Part shown: positions 14,818 to 21,775 of the stretch, piece by piece
Numbering within the stretch: position 1 is the first letter of the stretch
Layout of the letters: each line of letters starts with the position of its first letter
Origin: an archaeon
Lineage (GTDB): Archaea; Iainarchaeota; Iainarchaeia; CSSED10-239
DNA: 40,918 bases
Reading direction: 5' to 3'
Assembly (NCBI GenBank): GCA_029563035.1
Contig: JAKQTP010000178.1
Location: forward strand, 1-40,918
The notes under the pieces: generated by a model
The model's database searches: none
What the model was told of the DNA's origin: nothing
Seen by the model: only the letters and a program-made list of their open reading frames with translations
Made by a program: the position numbers and the translations under genes

Positions 14818-15459
14818 ATGCAAAGATTAGCACCTAAACAAATCAATAAAGTTATTGGGACAAAATTAAAAAGCAATAGTTTCACAAATACTTTAGTTTT
14901 ATCAGATGTTGTTACCACTATTATCAACTCTCAATTAACAACTTTAAATTTATTAAATCAAAATTCTTCAGGTTTAAATAATGAAGGTGTTGATAATGGT
15001 TATTTATGTGAAATTTTCTATAACACAGAGAAAACTCCTGTTTATGCCGATAATGGTTCTCAAATATTTGGTTTATTATCAAAATCTGGTTTAGTTTGGA
15101 CAATTGCTTATAAATATTATAACTACCAAACATCTTCTTTTGATAATTATACTTTTACTTCTGTAAATAGCTTATTTATATCTTTCTTATATCGGATGCA
15201 ATTAAAGGATTATAACTTTAATAATATTGAAGTTTATAATCCTAATCCTGGTAAAATTATTACTCTTGTTAATAATGTTTCAACAATTATTGTTCCTTAT
15301 AATTCTAAAATGTTTGGACAATTACCTATTATTCAATTTTGGGATTCAACAACAAAACAAATAGTGGTGATACAAGCAGAAGTTGATGATATAATTAATC
15401 CTACAACAATTAGTATTGACTTCGGAGAGCTTATGACAGGGTATTTAGTTATAGGTTAA
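14818..15459 (+). CDS. Virion surface or fibre-type protein, paralogue of 7865-8563
   Basis: A 213-residue beta-rich protein starting MQRLAPKQINKVI, like the start of the protein at 7865-8563, with a matching FLYRMQLKDY segment near residue 125. The C-terminal part differs (IITLVNNVSTIIVPYN, QIVVIQAEVDDIIN). It is transcribed opposite to its neighbours, from its own exact late element. This suggests an inverted, relocated copy of a fibre-operon gene that kept late expression. The precise virion role is unknown. Confidence 0.65.
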   Translation: MQRLAPKQINKVIGTKLKSNSFTNTLVLSDVVTTIINSQLTTLNLLNQNSSGLNNEGVDNGYLCEIFYNTEKTPVYADNGSQIFGLLSKSGLVWTIAYKYYNYQTSSFDNYTFTSVNSLFISFLYRMQLKDYNFNNIEVYNPNPGKIITLVNNVSTIIVPYNSKMFGQLPIIQFWDSTTKQIVVIQAEVDDIINPTTISIDFGELMTGYLVIG

Positions 15460-15537
15460 TAATATTTCTTTAATTATTTTTTTTTAGATATATTCTTATT
15501 ATATAAGAAACAATGTGTTATAAATATTGTAAAATTT

Positions 15538-15972
15538 TTAAATTTCAGATAAGTAAATGTAAGCTCTCATATATTTTTCCATTCTGTCTATGTCTTTTTT
15601 TGATAAACCTTTAAGTCTACTTGCATCCATATTATGTCTTAGGTCTGCTAATTTAATCTTAGTACATTTCTCTCCTACAAATGGATATACAGGAATTGTT
15701 TTAATGTAATCATCATAATGTCCTAATTTATGGGTAAGACAATTAATCCCATTAGCAATTTCTGCATTAAATTCTTCCATTAAATATTCAAATGTGATAT
15801 TTGTATCTTCAATTAAATCATGTCCTAGAGCTATACATAATGAATTTTCATCTGTTAAACCACAAGTTTGCATTACATGAAAACAATGAAAGAAATAAGG
15901 CTTACCTTGTCTATCTTGTTTGTTTTTAAATTCTGTAGCTACTAAAGCTAACATTTTTGCTAATAATTTCAT
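15538..15972 (-). CDS. HD-domain hydrolase, SpoT/MESH1 type
   Basis: A 144-residue single-domain HD hydrolase. Motifs match the (p)ppGpp hydrolase family: RQGKPYFFH (His29), ALGHDLIEDT (His51, Asp52, Glu55, Asp56) and KLADLRHNM (Asp110, Asn114). It has no synthetase domain, like small alarmone hydrolases and MESH1. The expected activity is Mn-dependent removal of the 3'-pyrophosphate from (p)ppGpp, or a related phosphatase activity such as on NADPH. A phage could use it to keep the stringent response from stopping growth or to blunt alarmone-based defence. It is last in an operon of small genes from 16676, with a 1-nt overlap with the preceding stop. Confidence 0.8.
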   Translation of the reverse strand: MKLLAKMLALVATEFKNKQDRQGKPYFFHCFHVMQTCGLTDENSLCIALGHDLIEDTNITFEYLMEEFNAEIANGINCLTHKLGHYDDYIKTIPVYPFVGEKCTKIKLADLRHNMDASRLKGLSKKDIDRMEKYMRAYIYLSEI

Positions 15973-16166
15973 TATCTTCTATTTAAAATAAATTCTTTTT
16001 TTAATTGCTCTTTTAAATCTTTCCAAAAACTGTAAGTATTTACAGAGCATCTGTGCCCTATTTCTTCCCAATATTTATCTTCCAACCAATTACTTAATGA
16101 TTCTTTAGTTTCTTTTGCTAAAATATCATCTAATTTCTTTTCAAACTCTTCTATATCTAAAGCCAT
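15972..16166 (-). CDS. Unknown small acidic protein, 64 aa
   Basis: Not recognised. Strongly helical and charged (DIEEFEKKLDDILAKETKE, WLEDKYWEEIGHRCS, FWKDLKEQLKKEFI). There is no signal peptide or membrane segment. Its TAA overlaps the ATG of the HD hydrolase by one base, which suggests translational coupling and perhaps a related function. Confidence 0.6.
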   Translation of the reverse strand: MALDIEEFEKKLDDILAKETKESLSNWLEDKYWEEIGHRCSVNTYSFWKDLKEQLKKEFILNRR

Positions 16167-16230
16167 TATTTTAAATTATATTTGCTTGATATTGATTAGA
16201 ATTTGAATATATTTTCTCAATCATAATTAT

Positions 16231-16470
16231 TTATTTTAATTTGTTTAATAAATTAGACCACTTTTTTATTTGATTTTTATTGTGTTTGCATTGTGCAGAA
16301 AAATCAATTATAAAATGCTTGCAACCTTTTATTAAAATTTTTGATTCTTCACTATTATCTAAAATTATATTTTTTAAATAAACTTGATAAAATGTTTGTC
16401 TTTCTGAAGAGATTTTTAATTTATCTGTATATTCATTTATTTTTCTAGTTAGAAATTCTTTATTTTCCAT
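16231..16470 (-). CDS. Unknown helical small protein, 79 aa
   Basis: Not recognised. The start at 16470 (MENKEFLTRKINEYTDKL) is preferred over ATGs further upstream, because the region upstream encodes the end of the frameshifted gene at 16478-16676. The protein is helical and lysine-rich, with CKHFIIDFSAQCKHNKN in the middle. It is part of the small-gene operon leading to the HD hydrolase. Confidence 0.55.
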   Translation of the reverse strand: MENKEFLTRKINEYTDKLKISSERQTFYQVYLKNIILDNSEESKILIKGCKHFIIDFSAQCKHNKNQIKKWSNLLNKLK

Positions 16471-16477
16471 ATGGTTG

Positions 16478-16676
16478 TTATTTTGTAAACTCATAATCAC
16501 AAGATATTTCATCAATATCTGCTCCGAAAGATTCTAATGTGATAGTTACCTCTTTAGAAGTATTCCAATTAGAATCTTTTTTTTGCCTCTTCTAAACAAG
16601 AAGAAATAAGTGATTCTTTTGCCTCGTCATAAAAAGGATTATTTTTAATACCTTCTTCTATTATTACTACTTTCAT
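16478..16676 (-). pseudogene. Small gene with a frameshift at an 8-A run
   Basis: The ATG at 16676 opens MKVVIIEEGIKNNPFYDEAK, then ESLISSCLEEAKK, then meets TAA six bases after an 8-A run (plus-strand T run near 16577-16584). Shifting the frame by +1 inside the run continues with DSNWNTSKEVTITLESFGAD and IDEISCDYEFTK to TAA at 16478, right before the next gene. The joined product is about 65 aa and looks coding on both sides. Programmed +1 slippage, a real mutation or a homopolymer error could all explain it. It is first in the operon from the promoter at 16709. Confidence 0.5.
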
Positions 16677-16708
16677 ATTGTTGTTATTTTTTGTTATTAA
16701 TTATAGTG

Positions 16709-16740
16709 TAAATATACAAAAAATGGTCTATAAAAACAAA
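16709..16740 (-). promoter_or_regulatory. Host-type promoter of the HD-hydrolase operon
   Basis: Minus strand: TTTG (plus 16737-16740), 20-nt spacer, TATATTTA (plus 16709-16716). The flanks, including TATAATTAATAACA downstream, are nearly the same as at the 21704 promoter. Confidence 0.55.
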
Positions 16741-16753
16741 CCTATAAACCATT
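16722..16753 (-). terminator. Hairpin overlapping the promoter
   Basis: AATGGTCTATA (16722-16732) pairs with TATAAACCATT (16743-16753) with one mismatch. It lies 30 nt after the stop of 16783-17904 and overlaps the spacer and -33 box of the next promoter, so it could terminate or act as an operator. Confidence 0.45.
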
Positions 16754-16782
16754 AATAATCAAGTATGTGTATTTAGAATTAT

Positions 16783-17904
16783 TTAGTTCTTGTATATTTT
16801 AACTATTTTATCATCATATTTCAATAAATAAAAACCTGTAGATAAATGATTTATATTAAATTCTTGCTCATTAATTACTTTTATTAATTGTCCTAGCATA
16901 TTATATAATTCATATTTATCTTGATTATAAAAATATAAAAAATTATTAGATTGTGTAAACCAAATATCTTCTTTATTTCTACAATTAGAATATATTATTT
17001 TTGAGTAAGTAACCGAGCCATCTAAATCTACTTCCATTATTCTATAATAATTTTTATCTGAATATTCATCATAAGCAATATACTCTTTTAAATTAGTTGA
17101 GAGTTTAGAGCCTTGAAACCATGCAAAATTAATCCAATTAATTGCATCATTACTTTTTTGTAAATAAAAATAATCAACATTTATTTCAGATAGTGTTGAA
17201 AAATAAATTTTTATTTTATCATCTAAACATTCAGAATAAAATTGATATAATTCTATTGGTAGTACTTCATAAGTATTGCACCCATCTGTCTTAATTGTTT
17301 GGTTTGATTTTCTCATGGTATCATTTGTATTTCTAATACCATAATCTCCATTTATATTTGAATTTCCTATGTAATGCCAAACAGAATCTCTACAAGAATT
17401 ATAATTTATCTTTGTTATTCTATAATTAGCACCATTACCTAAATTTGTAAAAGCACCTAATGTCCTGGTGCAATTAGATTGTAAAACATAAACATCACCG
17501 TAATATGTTAAATTAGATATATTATAAGGAAATGTTTCTAAATCTGATGTCAAAACTAATATTGTAGAATTAGCTGGGATTGTTGATCCTGGATTTGCAG
17601 ATATAATTCTTGAGTTATTTGTGGTATATTTTTTTAAAGAATCAATAGAGCTTGTACGAGGAATTCTCCAAGAACAACTTGTACCATTAATATCTAAATT
17701 GGTTGCTCCACTTAAATTATTATTTGCATCAAAATCTATTTTAAGATTGTTTACCGTAATTGCAATTGGTGTGGTTAGAACCATAAACTCATTTCTTTCT
17801 TCGTTTGTTCCGCAAGCATCAATCATTATAGATTTAATTCTTGGGCATTGACTGTAAGATAAAAAATAAAAAGAAAGCAAAATTAAAATAAAAAGTTTTT
17901 TCAT
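16783..17904 (-). CDS. Secreted protein with T9SS-type C-terminal sorting domain
   Basis: A 373-residue protein with a clear signal peptide (MKKLFILILLSFYFLSYSQC). The N-terminal half resembles a lamin-tail-like beta-sandwich of secreted Bacteroidetes proteins (MIDACGTNEERNEFMVL). A segment VLPIELYQFYSECLDDKI with STLSEINVDYFYLQKSNDA is the standard region before the sorting domain in Flavobacteriia. The end, YELYNMLGQLIKVI...LSTGFYLLKYDDKIVKIYK, is typical of the type A C-terminal domain that directs proteins through the type IX secretion system. It was almost certainly acquired from a host. Secretion to the cell surface during infection is inferred. A TATATTTA element lies at 17921. Confidence 0.8.
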   Translation of the reverse strand: MKKLFILILLSFYFLSYSQCPRIKSIMIDACGTNEERNEFMVLTTPIAITVNNLKIDFDANNNLSGATNLDINGTSCSWRIPRTSSIDSLKKYTTNNSRIISANPGSTIPANSTILVLTSDLETFPYNISNLTYYGDVYVLQSNCTRTLGAFTNLGNGANYRITKINYNSCRDSVWHYIGNSNINGDYGIRNTNDTMRKSNQTIKTDGCNTYEVLPIELYQFYSECLDDKIKIYFSTLSEINVDYFYLQKSNDAINWINFAWFQGSKLSTNLKEYIAYDEYSDKNYYRIMEVDLDGSVTYSKIIYSNCRNKEDIWFTQSNNFLYFYNQDKYELYNMLGQLIKVINEQEFNINHLSTGFYLLKYDDKIVKIYKN

Positions 17905-17920
17905 TAATTGTTTTATTATT

Positions 17921-17928
17921 TAAATATA
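17921..17928 (-). promoter_or_regulatory. Possible host-type -7 element (TATATTTA)
   Basis: Minus strand, 16 nt upstream of the ATG at 17904. One mismatch to the consensus and no -33 box, so a weak call. Confidence 0.35.
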
Positions 17929-17948
17929 GTTTTATATTTTTTTGTTAT

Positions 17949-18908
17949 TTAAATTCCGCACATTTCTCTAATATCTTTAAAATGTTTGCTTTGACCGTTT
18001 TTGGAATATTTTAATTTTGCTTCTAATATATCTTCGAAAATTCCAACTTTATAATCGAAACCTTTATAATTTATATAAGTATATTTTGCTTTTGGGTCAA
18101 TCTTTAAATCGCACCTAATGTTCTTTAATTCTGTTTTCTCTCCTGAAAATTGTGAATTAAATATTTCTTCAAAAAAATCAGATATATGTTTGTTTTCTTT
18201 TGATTGATTTAATTTTTCTAAGTCTTCATTTATATTATTGTTTACCTCAATTGATAAATCAAAATCATTACCAGACATCTTATCTGAGATAGATGATTCT
18301 ATCCAATTGACTTTTTCTGTTTTTCTAAATAATTTATAATAAGGAATAATAAAATCAAAATCCGATGTTGCATTTTTAAACCTTTCTAATTTAACACCAT
18401 ACAAATAAAGTGCTGTTGAACCAGATATAATTAATTCCGGATTTTCGGTTTGAATTTGTTTCAATAATCTAAGATTCATGTTTTCATCAATCTTATCTAA
18501 CTCTTCCTTATTAATGATTTTTTTGATTTCAATCTCATCTAATATTCTAACAATTCTAAAAGCATCAGTAATTGATTTAGCAGGGCCATCAGTAAAATTT
18601 CCTAAAACTTCAATAATTGCAAACTCATTACCATTAATATTAGAATAGTGTTTAAAAACATCAGTTAAAGTATTACAATAATGAAACCCTTGGTTTGTGC
18701 ATGTTTTTAATTTTTTCTTTTCTGGCGTATAAGCAAATGATACATTGGGATTAGGCAAGATATTAATTGTTACCATCTCATATTTTTCTTTCTCATTTGG
18801 TATAGGTTGTTTGATATAAATTTTATTTAATTCATATTTAGTAGGCGCAGTCATTGTACCTAGGCTACAAACCAAACCTTTATTAAACCCTTTGTAAGCT
18901 AATTTCAT
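17949..18908 (-). CDS. DUF7666-like domain fused to a nucleotidyltransferase
   Basis: A 319-residue two-domain protein. Residues 1 to about 125 (MKLAYKGFNKGLVCSLGTM, GFHYCNTLTDVFKHYS, FAIIEVLGNFTDG, AFRIVRIL) resemble a domain common in phage proteins of unknown function (DUF7666, from memory). Residues from about 155 on form a nucleotidyltransferase fold: ELIISGSTALYLYG followed by ATSDFDFIIPY carries the G-S and D-x-D motifs of the MNT/AbiEii-like superfamily, and DIREMCGI ends the protein. It could add nucleotides to RNA or protein; the target is unknown. It lies 4 nt after the RNA ligase gene, so RNA repair or modification is an attractive context. Confidence 0.65.
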   Translation of the reverse strand: MKLAYKGFNKGLVCSLGTMTAPTKYELNKIYIKQPIPNEKEKYEMVTINILPNPNVSFAYTPEKKKLKTCTNQGFHYCNTLTDVFKHYSNINGNEFAIIEVLGNFTDGPAKSITDAFRIVRILDEIEIKKIINKEELDKIDENMNLRLLKQIQTENPELIISGSTALYLYGVKLERFKNATSDFDFIIPYYKLFRKTEKVNWIESSISDKMSGNDFDLSIEVNNNINEDLEKLNQSKENKHISDFFEEIFNSQFSGEKTELKNIRCDLKIDPKAKYTYINYKGFDYKVGIFEDILEAKLKYSKNGQSKHFKDIREMCGI

Positions 18909-18912
18909 ATTA

Positions 18913-20151
18913 TTATTTTTTTGAGTCGTATTCTAAGTTCATAAGTTTTACTGATAATTTACTATCTGGTGTTCTCAATACAATGCCTTCAATCATGTTT
19001 GTTTTAAAATAATTATTGCATGCTTTCTCAATTTCTTCTCTTGAATTAAACTCTTGGTTAAAGACTTCTTTAACAGTTTCTACTCCTAAAGAATTAGTTA
19101 TTTTTTTAAATGAATCATAATCAACTTTTTCAAATATACCTTTTTCTTCACTTAATGAATCGGCTCCAAAAAATTTAATATTTGCTGGCAGAGATTTTGA
19201 TGGATTGTTTTTATTACCTGAGCCTTTTAGAGTTGCTCCGTTTAATTCTCCTCTAAGAACAATATTCTTAAATTGATTATTTGCTAAGAGTAAGTCTAAG
19301 TAAGGTTTTCCATATTTAACAAAGTCATCATCATTATCTTTTTCTTCATAAATATTTAAATCAGGTTTTGACCAAAATATAATTGTTTCTAAAAAAGTTT
19401 TCTTTCTGCGACCAACCGTTTTCTTTACTTTTATAGGTTTTAAAAAATTTCGAGAACAAATAAATCCTTCTCCGTTTTTAACACCAATTGTCACGCTCGA
19501 GCCGTCAATTTTTTCATTTCCAATAAGTATTAAAGGGTATCCAATTCTATTTTCAATATGATTCCACATATTATTCACATTAGATTCATCTGTTTTGTAT
19601 AATCCTTCAGGAAAAGCTCTTGAAGAGCCTGTGTTAATTCCACCTTTATTTGATTCAGGTTCCTCATATTTGGTAATATCTAATAATATATCAAGTTCTT
19701 CTTGTTCTAAAACTCTTTGTGTAGTTTTGTTTCCGTCTTTGTCAAAAAATAAATAAAGTTGCACATCTTCATAAGGTAATAAAATACCATTAGAATAAAT
19801 AACCTCTCCATCACCTCTGTGGAAATTAAATTTCTTAGCTCTAATTCTTCTTGGTAACCCACCGACTTTCCCTAACATTGATTTAGACTCATCAGGGATT
19901 CCATCTTTATTAAGAGGTCTCAGAAAACCTTCAAATAAAGAAATATCAGATAAACAATAGTCCGGTTGTATATAAACCGCCTTATCTCCTACTTGATATA
20001 AATCCTTTTGTGAGATTAAAGTGAATCCATTTTCTTCTAATAGAATCAGCTCAATGTTTTCGGCTTTTTCTTCGCCTTTAAAAATATCAATTTTCTCCTT
20101 GATGGTTACAATTGAAACGGGATTAATTTTTTCTTCTTCGATTTCTTTCAT
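18913..20151 (-). CDS. RNA ligase, DRB0094/Rnl-like
   Basis: A 412-residue ligase of the covalent nucleotidyltransferase superfamily. The N-terminal domain (VGDKAVYIQPDYCLSD, VGGLPRRIRAKKF) is typical of DRB0094-type RNA ligases. The catalytic lysine is Lys214 in EKIDGSS (motif I). Later motifs are VLRGELNG (motif III region), MIEGIVLR (motif IV) and SVKLMN (motif V). It would activate a 5'-phosphate with AMP and seal RNA nicks, likely repairing tRNAs or other RNAs cut by host defence nucleases, as T4 Rnl1 does. Its neighbours are the NTase fusion downstream and the SPFH lipoprotein upstream. Confidence 0.85.
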   Translation of the reverse strand: MKEIEEEKINPVSIVTIKEKIDIFKGEEKAENIELILLEENGFTLISQKDLYQVGDKAVYIQPDYCLSDISLFEGFLRPLNKDGIPDESKSMLGKVGGLPRRIRAKKFNFHRGDGEVIYSNGILLPYEDVQLYLFFDKDGNKTTQRVLEQEELDILLDITKYEEPESNKGGINTGSSRAFPEGLYKTDESNVNNMWNHIENRIGYPLILIGNEKIDGSSVTIGVKNGEGFICSRNFLKPIKVKKTVGRRKKTFLETIIFWSKPDLNIYEEKDNDDDFVKYGKPYLDLLLANNQFKNIVLRGELNGATLKGSGNKNNPSKSLPANIKFFGADSLSEEKGIFEKVDYDSFKKITNSLGVETVKEVFNQEFNSREEIEKACNNYFKTNMIEGIVLRTPDSKLSVKLMNLEYDSKK

Positions 20152-20168
20152 ATATTTAATTAATTTTA

Positions 20169-20987
20169 TTAATTATTTTTAAATAAAGTTATAGGCATAT
20201 TTCCATATAATGGAGTTTTTCCATCCCATTTATCAATAAATTGTTGTTGCAATAATTGTTGAGTAATACCTGAGCTAATAATTTTATTTTGCTCAGCCCT
20301 TAATTGTGCAAGTTCATTTATTTTTCTTTGTTCAATTATTTGTTGGTCTAATACTGAAACATTTGTATTTACTTCGTTTCTGCTATCAATTTTCGCTTTC
20401 ACTTTATCACTAAAATCTAGATTTGCAGAAAATGTAATTAATTCCAAACCTTTGTCTTCAAATGATTTTTTAACTAATGCTTGAACTTTATTTTCAAACA
20501 TCAAACTGCCTCCAGCTGCCATTAAAGTGTCGGTTGAATATTTACGACTCTCTTCTTTTATTAAATCATAAATATGTGGTTCTAAAACATTGTTTTCTAA
20601 CGCTCTCATAAAGTCTTCGCCACTTCCAAGTCTTGAATTTTGAAAAACCAAATCAACTACTTTATCAGACATTGCTTTATAAGAGTATAAAGGACTTGCA
20701 GAAAATTGAGTATTATCAGAAGCTTTTAATTGTAATATTCTTTTTGTTTCATTACCATCTGAGCCTTGAGTTGTAAATTCAGCTCTCTGCTCAAATGCGG
20801 GAACTTGAAATAATTCTGTGCCAGGAGACATTGTGTTAACTCTACCTTGTTGTTTAGAATAATCAGATTTGCCGTTTTTTCCATAATTTTCCATCATTAC
20901 ACCATAATAATTTGGAGCAACTCTATCACATGAAATAAAAATAATTGCCGCTAATAAGGTAATAGCTACCATTGAAATTTTACGCAT
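20169..20987 (-). CDS. SPFH/prohibitin-like lipoprotein
   Basis: A 272-residue protein with a lipoprotein signal (MRKISMVAITLLAAIIFISC, lipobox Cys20). The following region resembles the SPFH/band 7 fold: APNYYGVMMENYGKNGKSDY, then MSPGTELFQVPAF, RILQLKASDNTQFSASP, and a long C-terminal helix VSVLDQQIIEQRKINELAQL. These scaffolds oligomerise on membranes in bacteria. A lipidated form would sit on the periplasmic face of a Gram-negative membrane. A phage-encoded copy could remodel the envelope, block superinfection or protect against membrane-based defence. It overlaps the preceding gene by 8 nt. Confidence 0.7.
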   Translation of the reverse strand: MRKISMVAITLLAAIIFISCDRVAPNYYGVMMENYGKNGKSDYSKQQGRVNTMSPGTELFQVPAFEQRAEFTTQGSDGNETKRILQLKASDNTQFSASPLYSYKAMSDKVVDLVFQNSRLGSGEDFMRALENNVLEPHIYDLIKEESRKYSTDTLMAAGGSLMFENKVQALVKKSFEDKGLELITFSANLDFSDKVKAKIDSRNEVNTNVSVLDQQIIEQRKINELAQLRAEQNKIISSGITQQLLQQQFIDKWDGKTPLYGNMPITLFKNN

Positions 20988-21150
20988 CTTTTTTGTTTTT
21001 AAATTGTTTTGAAATTTGATTGATAAGAAATATTAAACCAACTATAAATAATGCTATACCTATCCAAGCATCAATGTGATTAAAAGCCCAAATAGTTCCA
21101 TATACATAAGCTAAAATAGAAAATAAGATTAATGAGTATTTATAAATCAT
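20980..21150 (-). CDS. Small membrane protein, 56 aa, two TM segments
   Basis: The start MIYKYSLILFSILAYVYG at 21150 is chosen because its ATG overlaps the stop of the upstream small gene (ATGA); a longer frame from 21234 only shadows that gene. The protein has two hydrophobic stretches (about 5-22 and 28-46) separated by NHIDAW, and a basic tail KQFKNKKDA. Family unknown. Its position between another tiny membrane protein and the SPFH lipoprotein suggests a membrane-associated module. Confidence 0.6.
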   Translation of the reverse strand: MIYKYSLILFSILAYVYGTIWAFNHIDAWIGIALFIVGLIFLINQISKQFKNKKDA

Positions 21151-21290
21151 TTTATTAAGTATGTTTTGTTTATTGAAAAGTATGTTGTCAACAAAGTTAC
21201 AAAGAAAATTAAAATAATCAATAAGAAAACCCAAATTGGTAAATTTATTTTTATATAATTAAATTCTTCTAATGTAATTATTCCTTGCAT
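21147..21290 (-). CDS. Small membrane protein, 47 aa, one TM segment
   Basis: ATG at 21290, TGA at 21147 overlapping the next ATG. The protein is MQGIITLEEFNYIKINL, then one strongly hydrophobic segment (PIWVFLLIILIFFVTLLTTY), then SINKTYLIK. It starts 3 nt after the stop of the preceding gene. No family recognised. The tight spacing on both sides and the clean membrane segment support a real gene. A TAACTTTG element inside it (21192-21199) with TTG 19 nt upstream could be an internal promoter for the SPFH gene or chance. Confidence 0.6.
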   Translation of the reverse strand: MQGIITLEEFNYIKINLPIWVFLLIILIFFVTLLTTYFSINKTYLIK

Positions 21291-21292
21291 AA

Positions 21293-21670
21293 TTAAAACT
21301 CCATTGTATGTTGAGAAATTTCATCTCCTTCGATTAAGTAACCATCCTCATCCCCAAGTGAATCTATTTGTTTTTCATAACCAACTACTTCAATATAATT
21401 TCTTAAATTTACTGAATTATTTCTTGTAACTTCAACATTAAATATATCAATGCTCGTATGTCCATCTCCACTATCTTCATTTCCAACATAATCTGTTTTA
21501 CCGAAAGCATATTTTAAATCTTCATCTTTATCTGCATATATAAACAAGATGTCATTCTCATTATAAGTTTCTTGAAAGTTTGGTATTGTTTTAAAGAATT
21601 CTTTAACTTCATTTACTAAGTTTAATTCCTTTGTTCTATCACCGATTAAAAAAAATGTAATTGTGTTCAT
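21293..21670 (-). CDS. Unknown acidic protein, 125 aa
   Basis: Not recognised. Soluble, strongly acidic, probably alpha/beta: MNTITFFLIGDRTKELNLVN, NENDILFIYADKDEDLKYAF, GDGHTSIDIFNVEVTRNN. It is first in the operon running through two tiny membrane proteins to the SPFH lipoprotein and RNA ligase. It is driven by a strong host-type promoter (21704-21735), so early expression is likely. A high acidic content would suit a DNA mimic or inhibitor, but that is speculation. Confidence 0.65.
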   Translation of the reverse strand: MNTITFFLIGDRTKELNLVNEVKEFFKTIPNFQETYNENDILFIYADKDEDLKYAFGKTDYVGNEDSGDGHTSIDIFNVEVTRNNSVNLRNYIEVVGYEKQIDSLGDEDGYLIEGDEISQHTMEF

Positions 21671-21703
21671 GTTGTTTTGTTTTTATTGTTATTAATTATA
21701 GTA

Positions 21704-21735
21704 CAAATATACAGAAAGTAGGTTATAGAACCAAA
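21704..21735 (-). promoter_or_regulatory. Host-type promoter of the SPFH/RNA-ligase operon
   Basis: Minus strand: TTTG (plus 21732-21735), 20-nt spacer, perfect TATATTTG (plus 21704-21711). 33 nt upstream of the ATG at 21670. Confidence 0.7.
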
Positions 21736-21745
21736 CTTATAACCT
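21720..21745 (-). terminator. Hairpin overlapping the promoter
   Basis: AGGTTATA (21720-21727) and TATAACCT (21738-21745) form an 8-bp stem with a 10-nt loop. It lies 30 nt after the stop of the gp6-like gene and overlaps the next promoter, the same layout as at 16722-16753. Confidence 0.45.
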
Positions 21746-21775
21746 ATTGATAATTAATAAAATATAAAACAATAA

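Noticed and set aside
14764..14823. Upstream extension of the tRNA nucleotidyltransferase to an ATG at 14823
   Set aside because: The 20 extra residues are plain hydrophobic, overlap the promoter region and the start of the opposite gene, and hide the MSILKKI start shared with 37371-37769.
15460..15537. Possible terminator TTCTTAT...ATAAGAA between two convergent genes
   Set aside because: The stem is only 7 bp, entirely weak and has no clear T tract after it, so I did not list it as a feature.
15979..15988. CTATTTAAAA on the plus strand, resembling the late element
   Set aside because: The leading AA is replaced by TT, it lies on the strand opposite to all nearby genes, and no plus-strand start follows.
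21151..21234. Longer frame MGFLIDYFNF for the two-TM protein ending at 20980
   Set aside because: This stretch is already used by the well-bounded 47-aa gene in another frame, whose stop overlaps the ATG at 21150.
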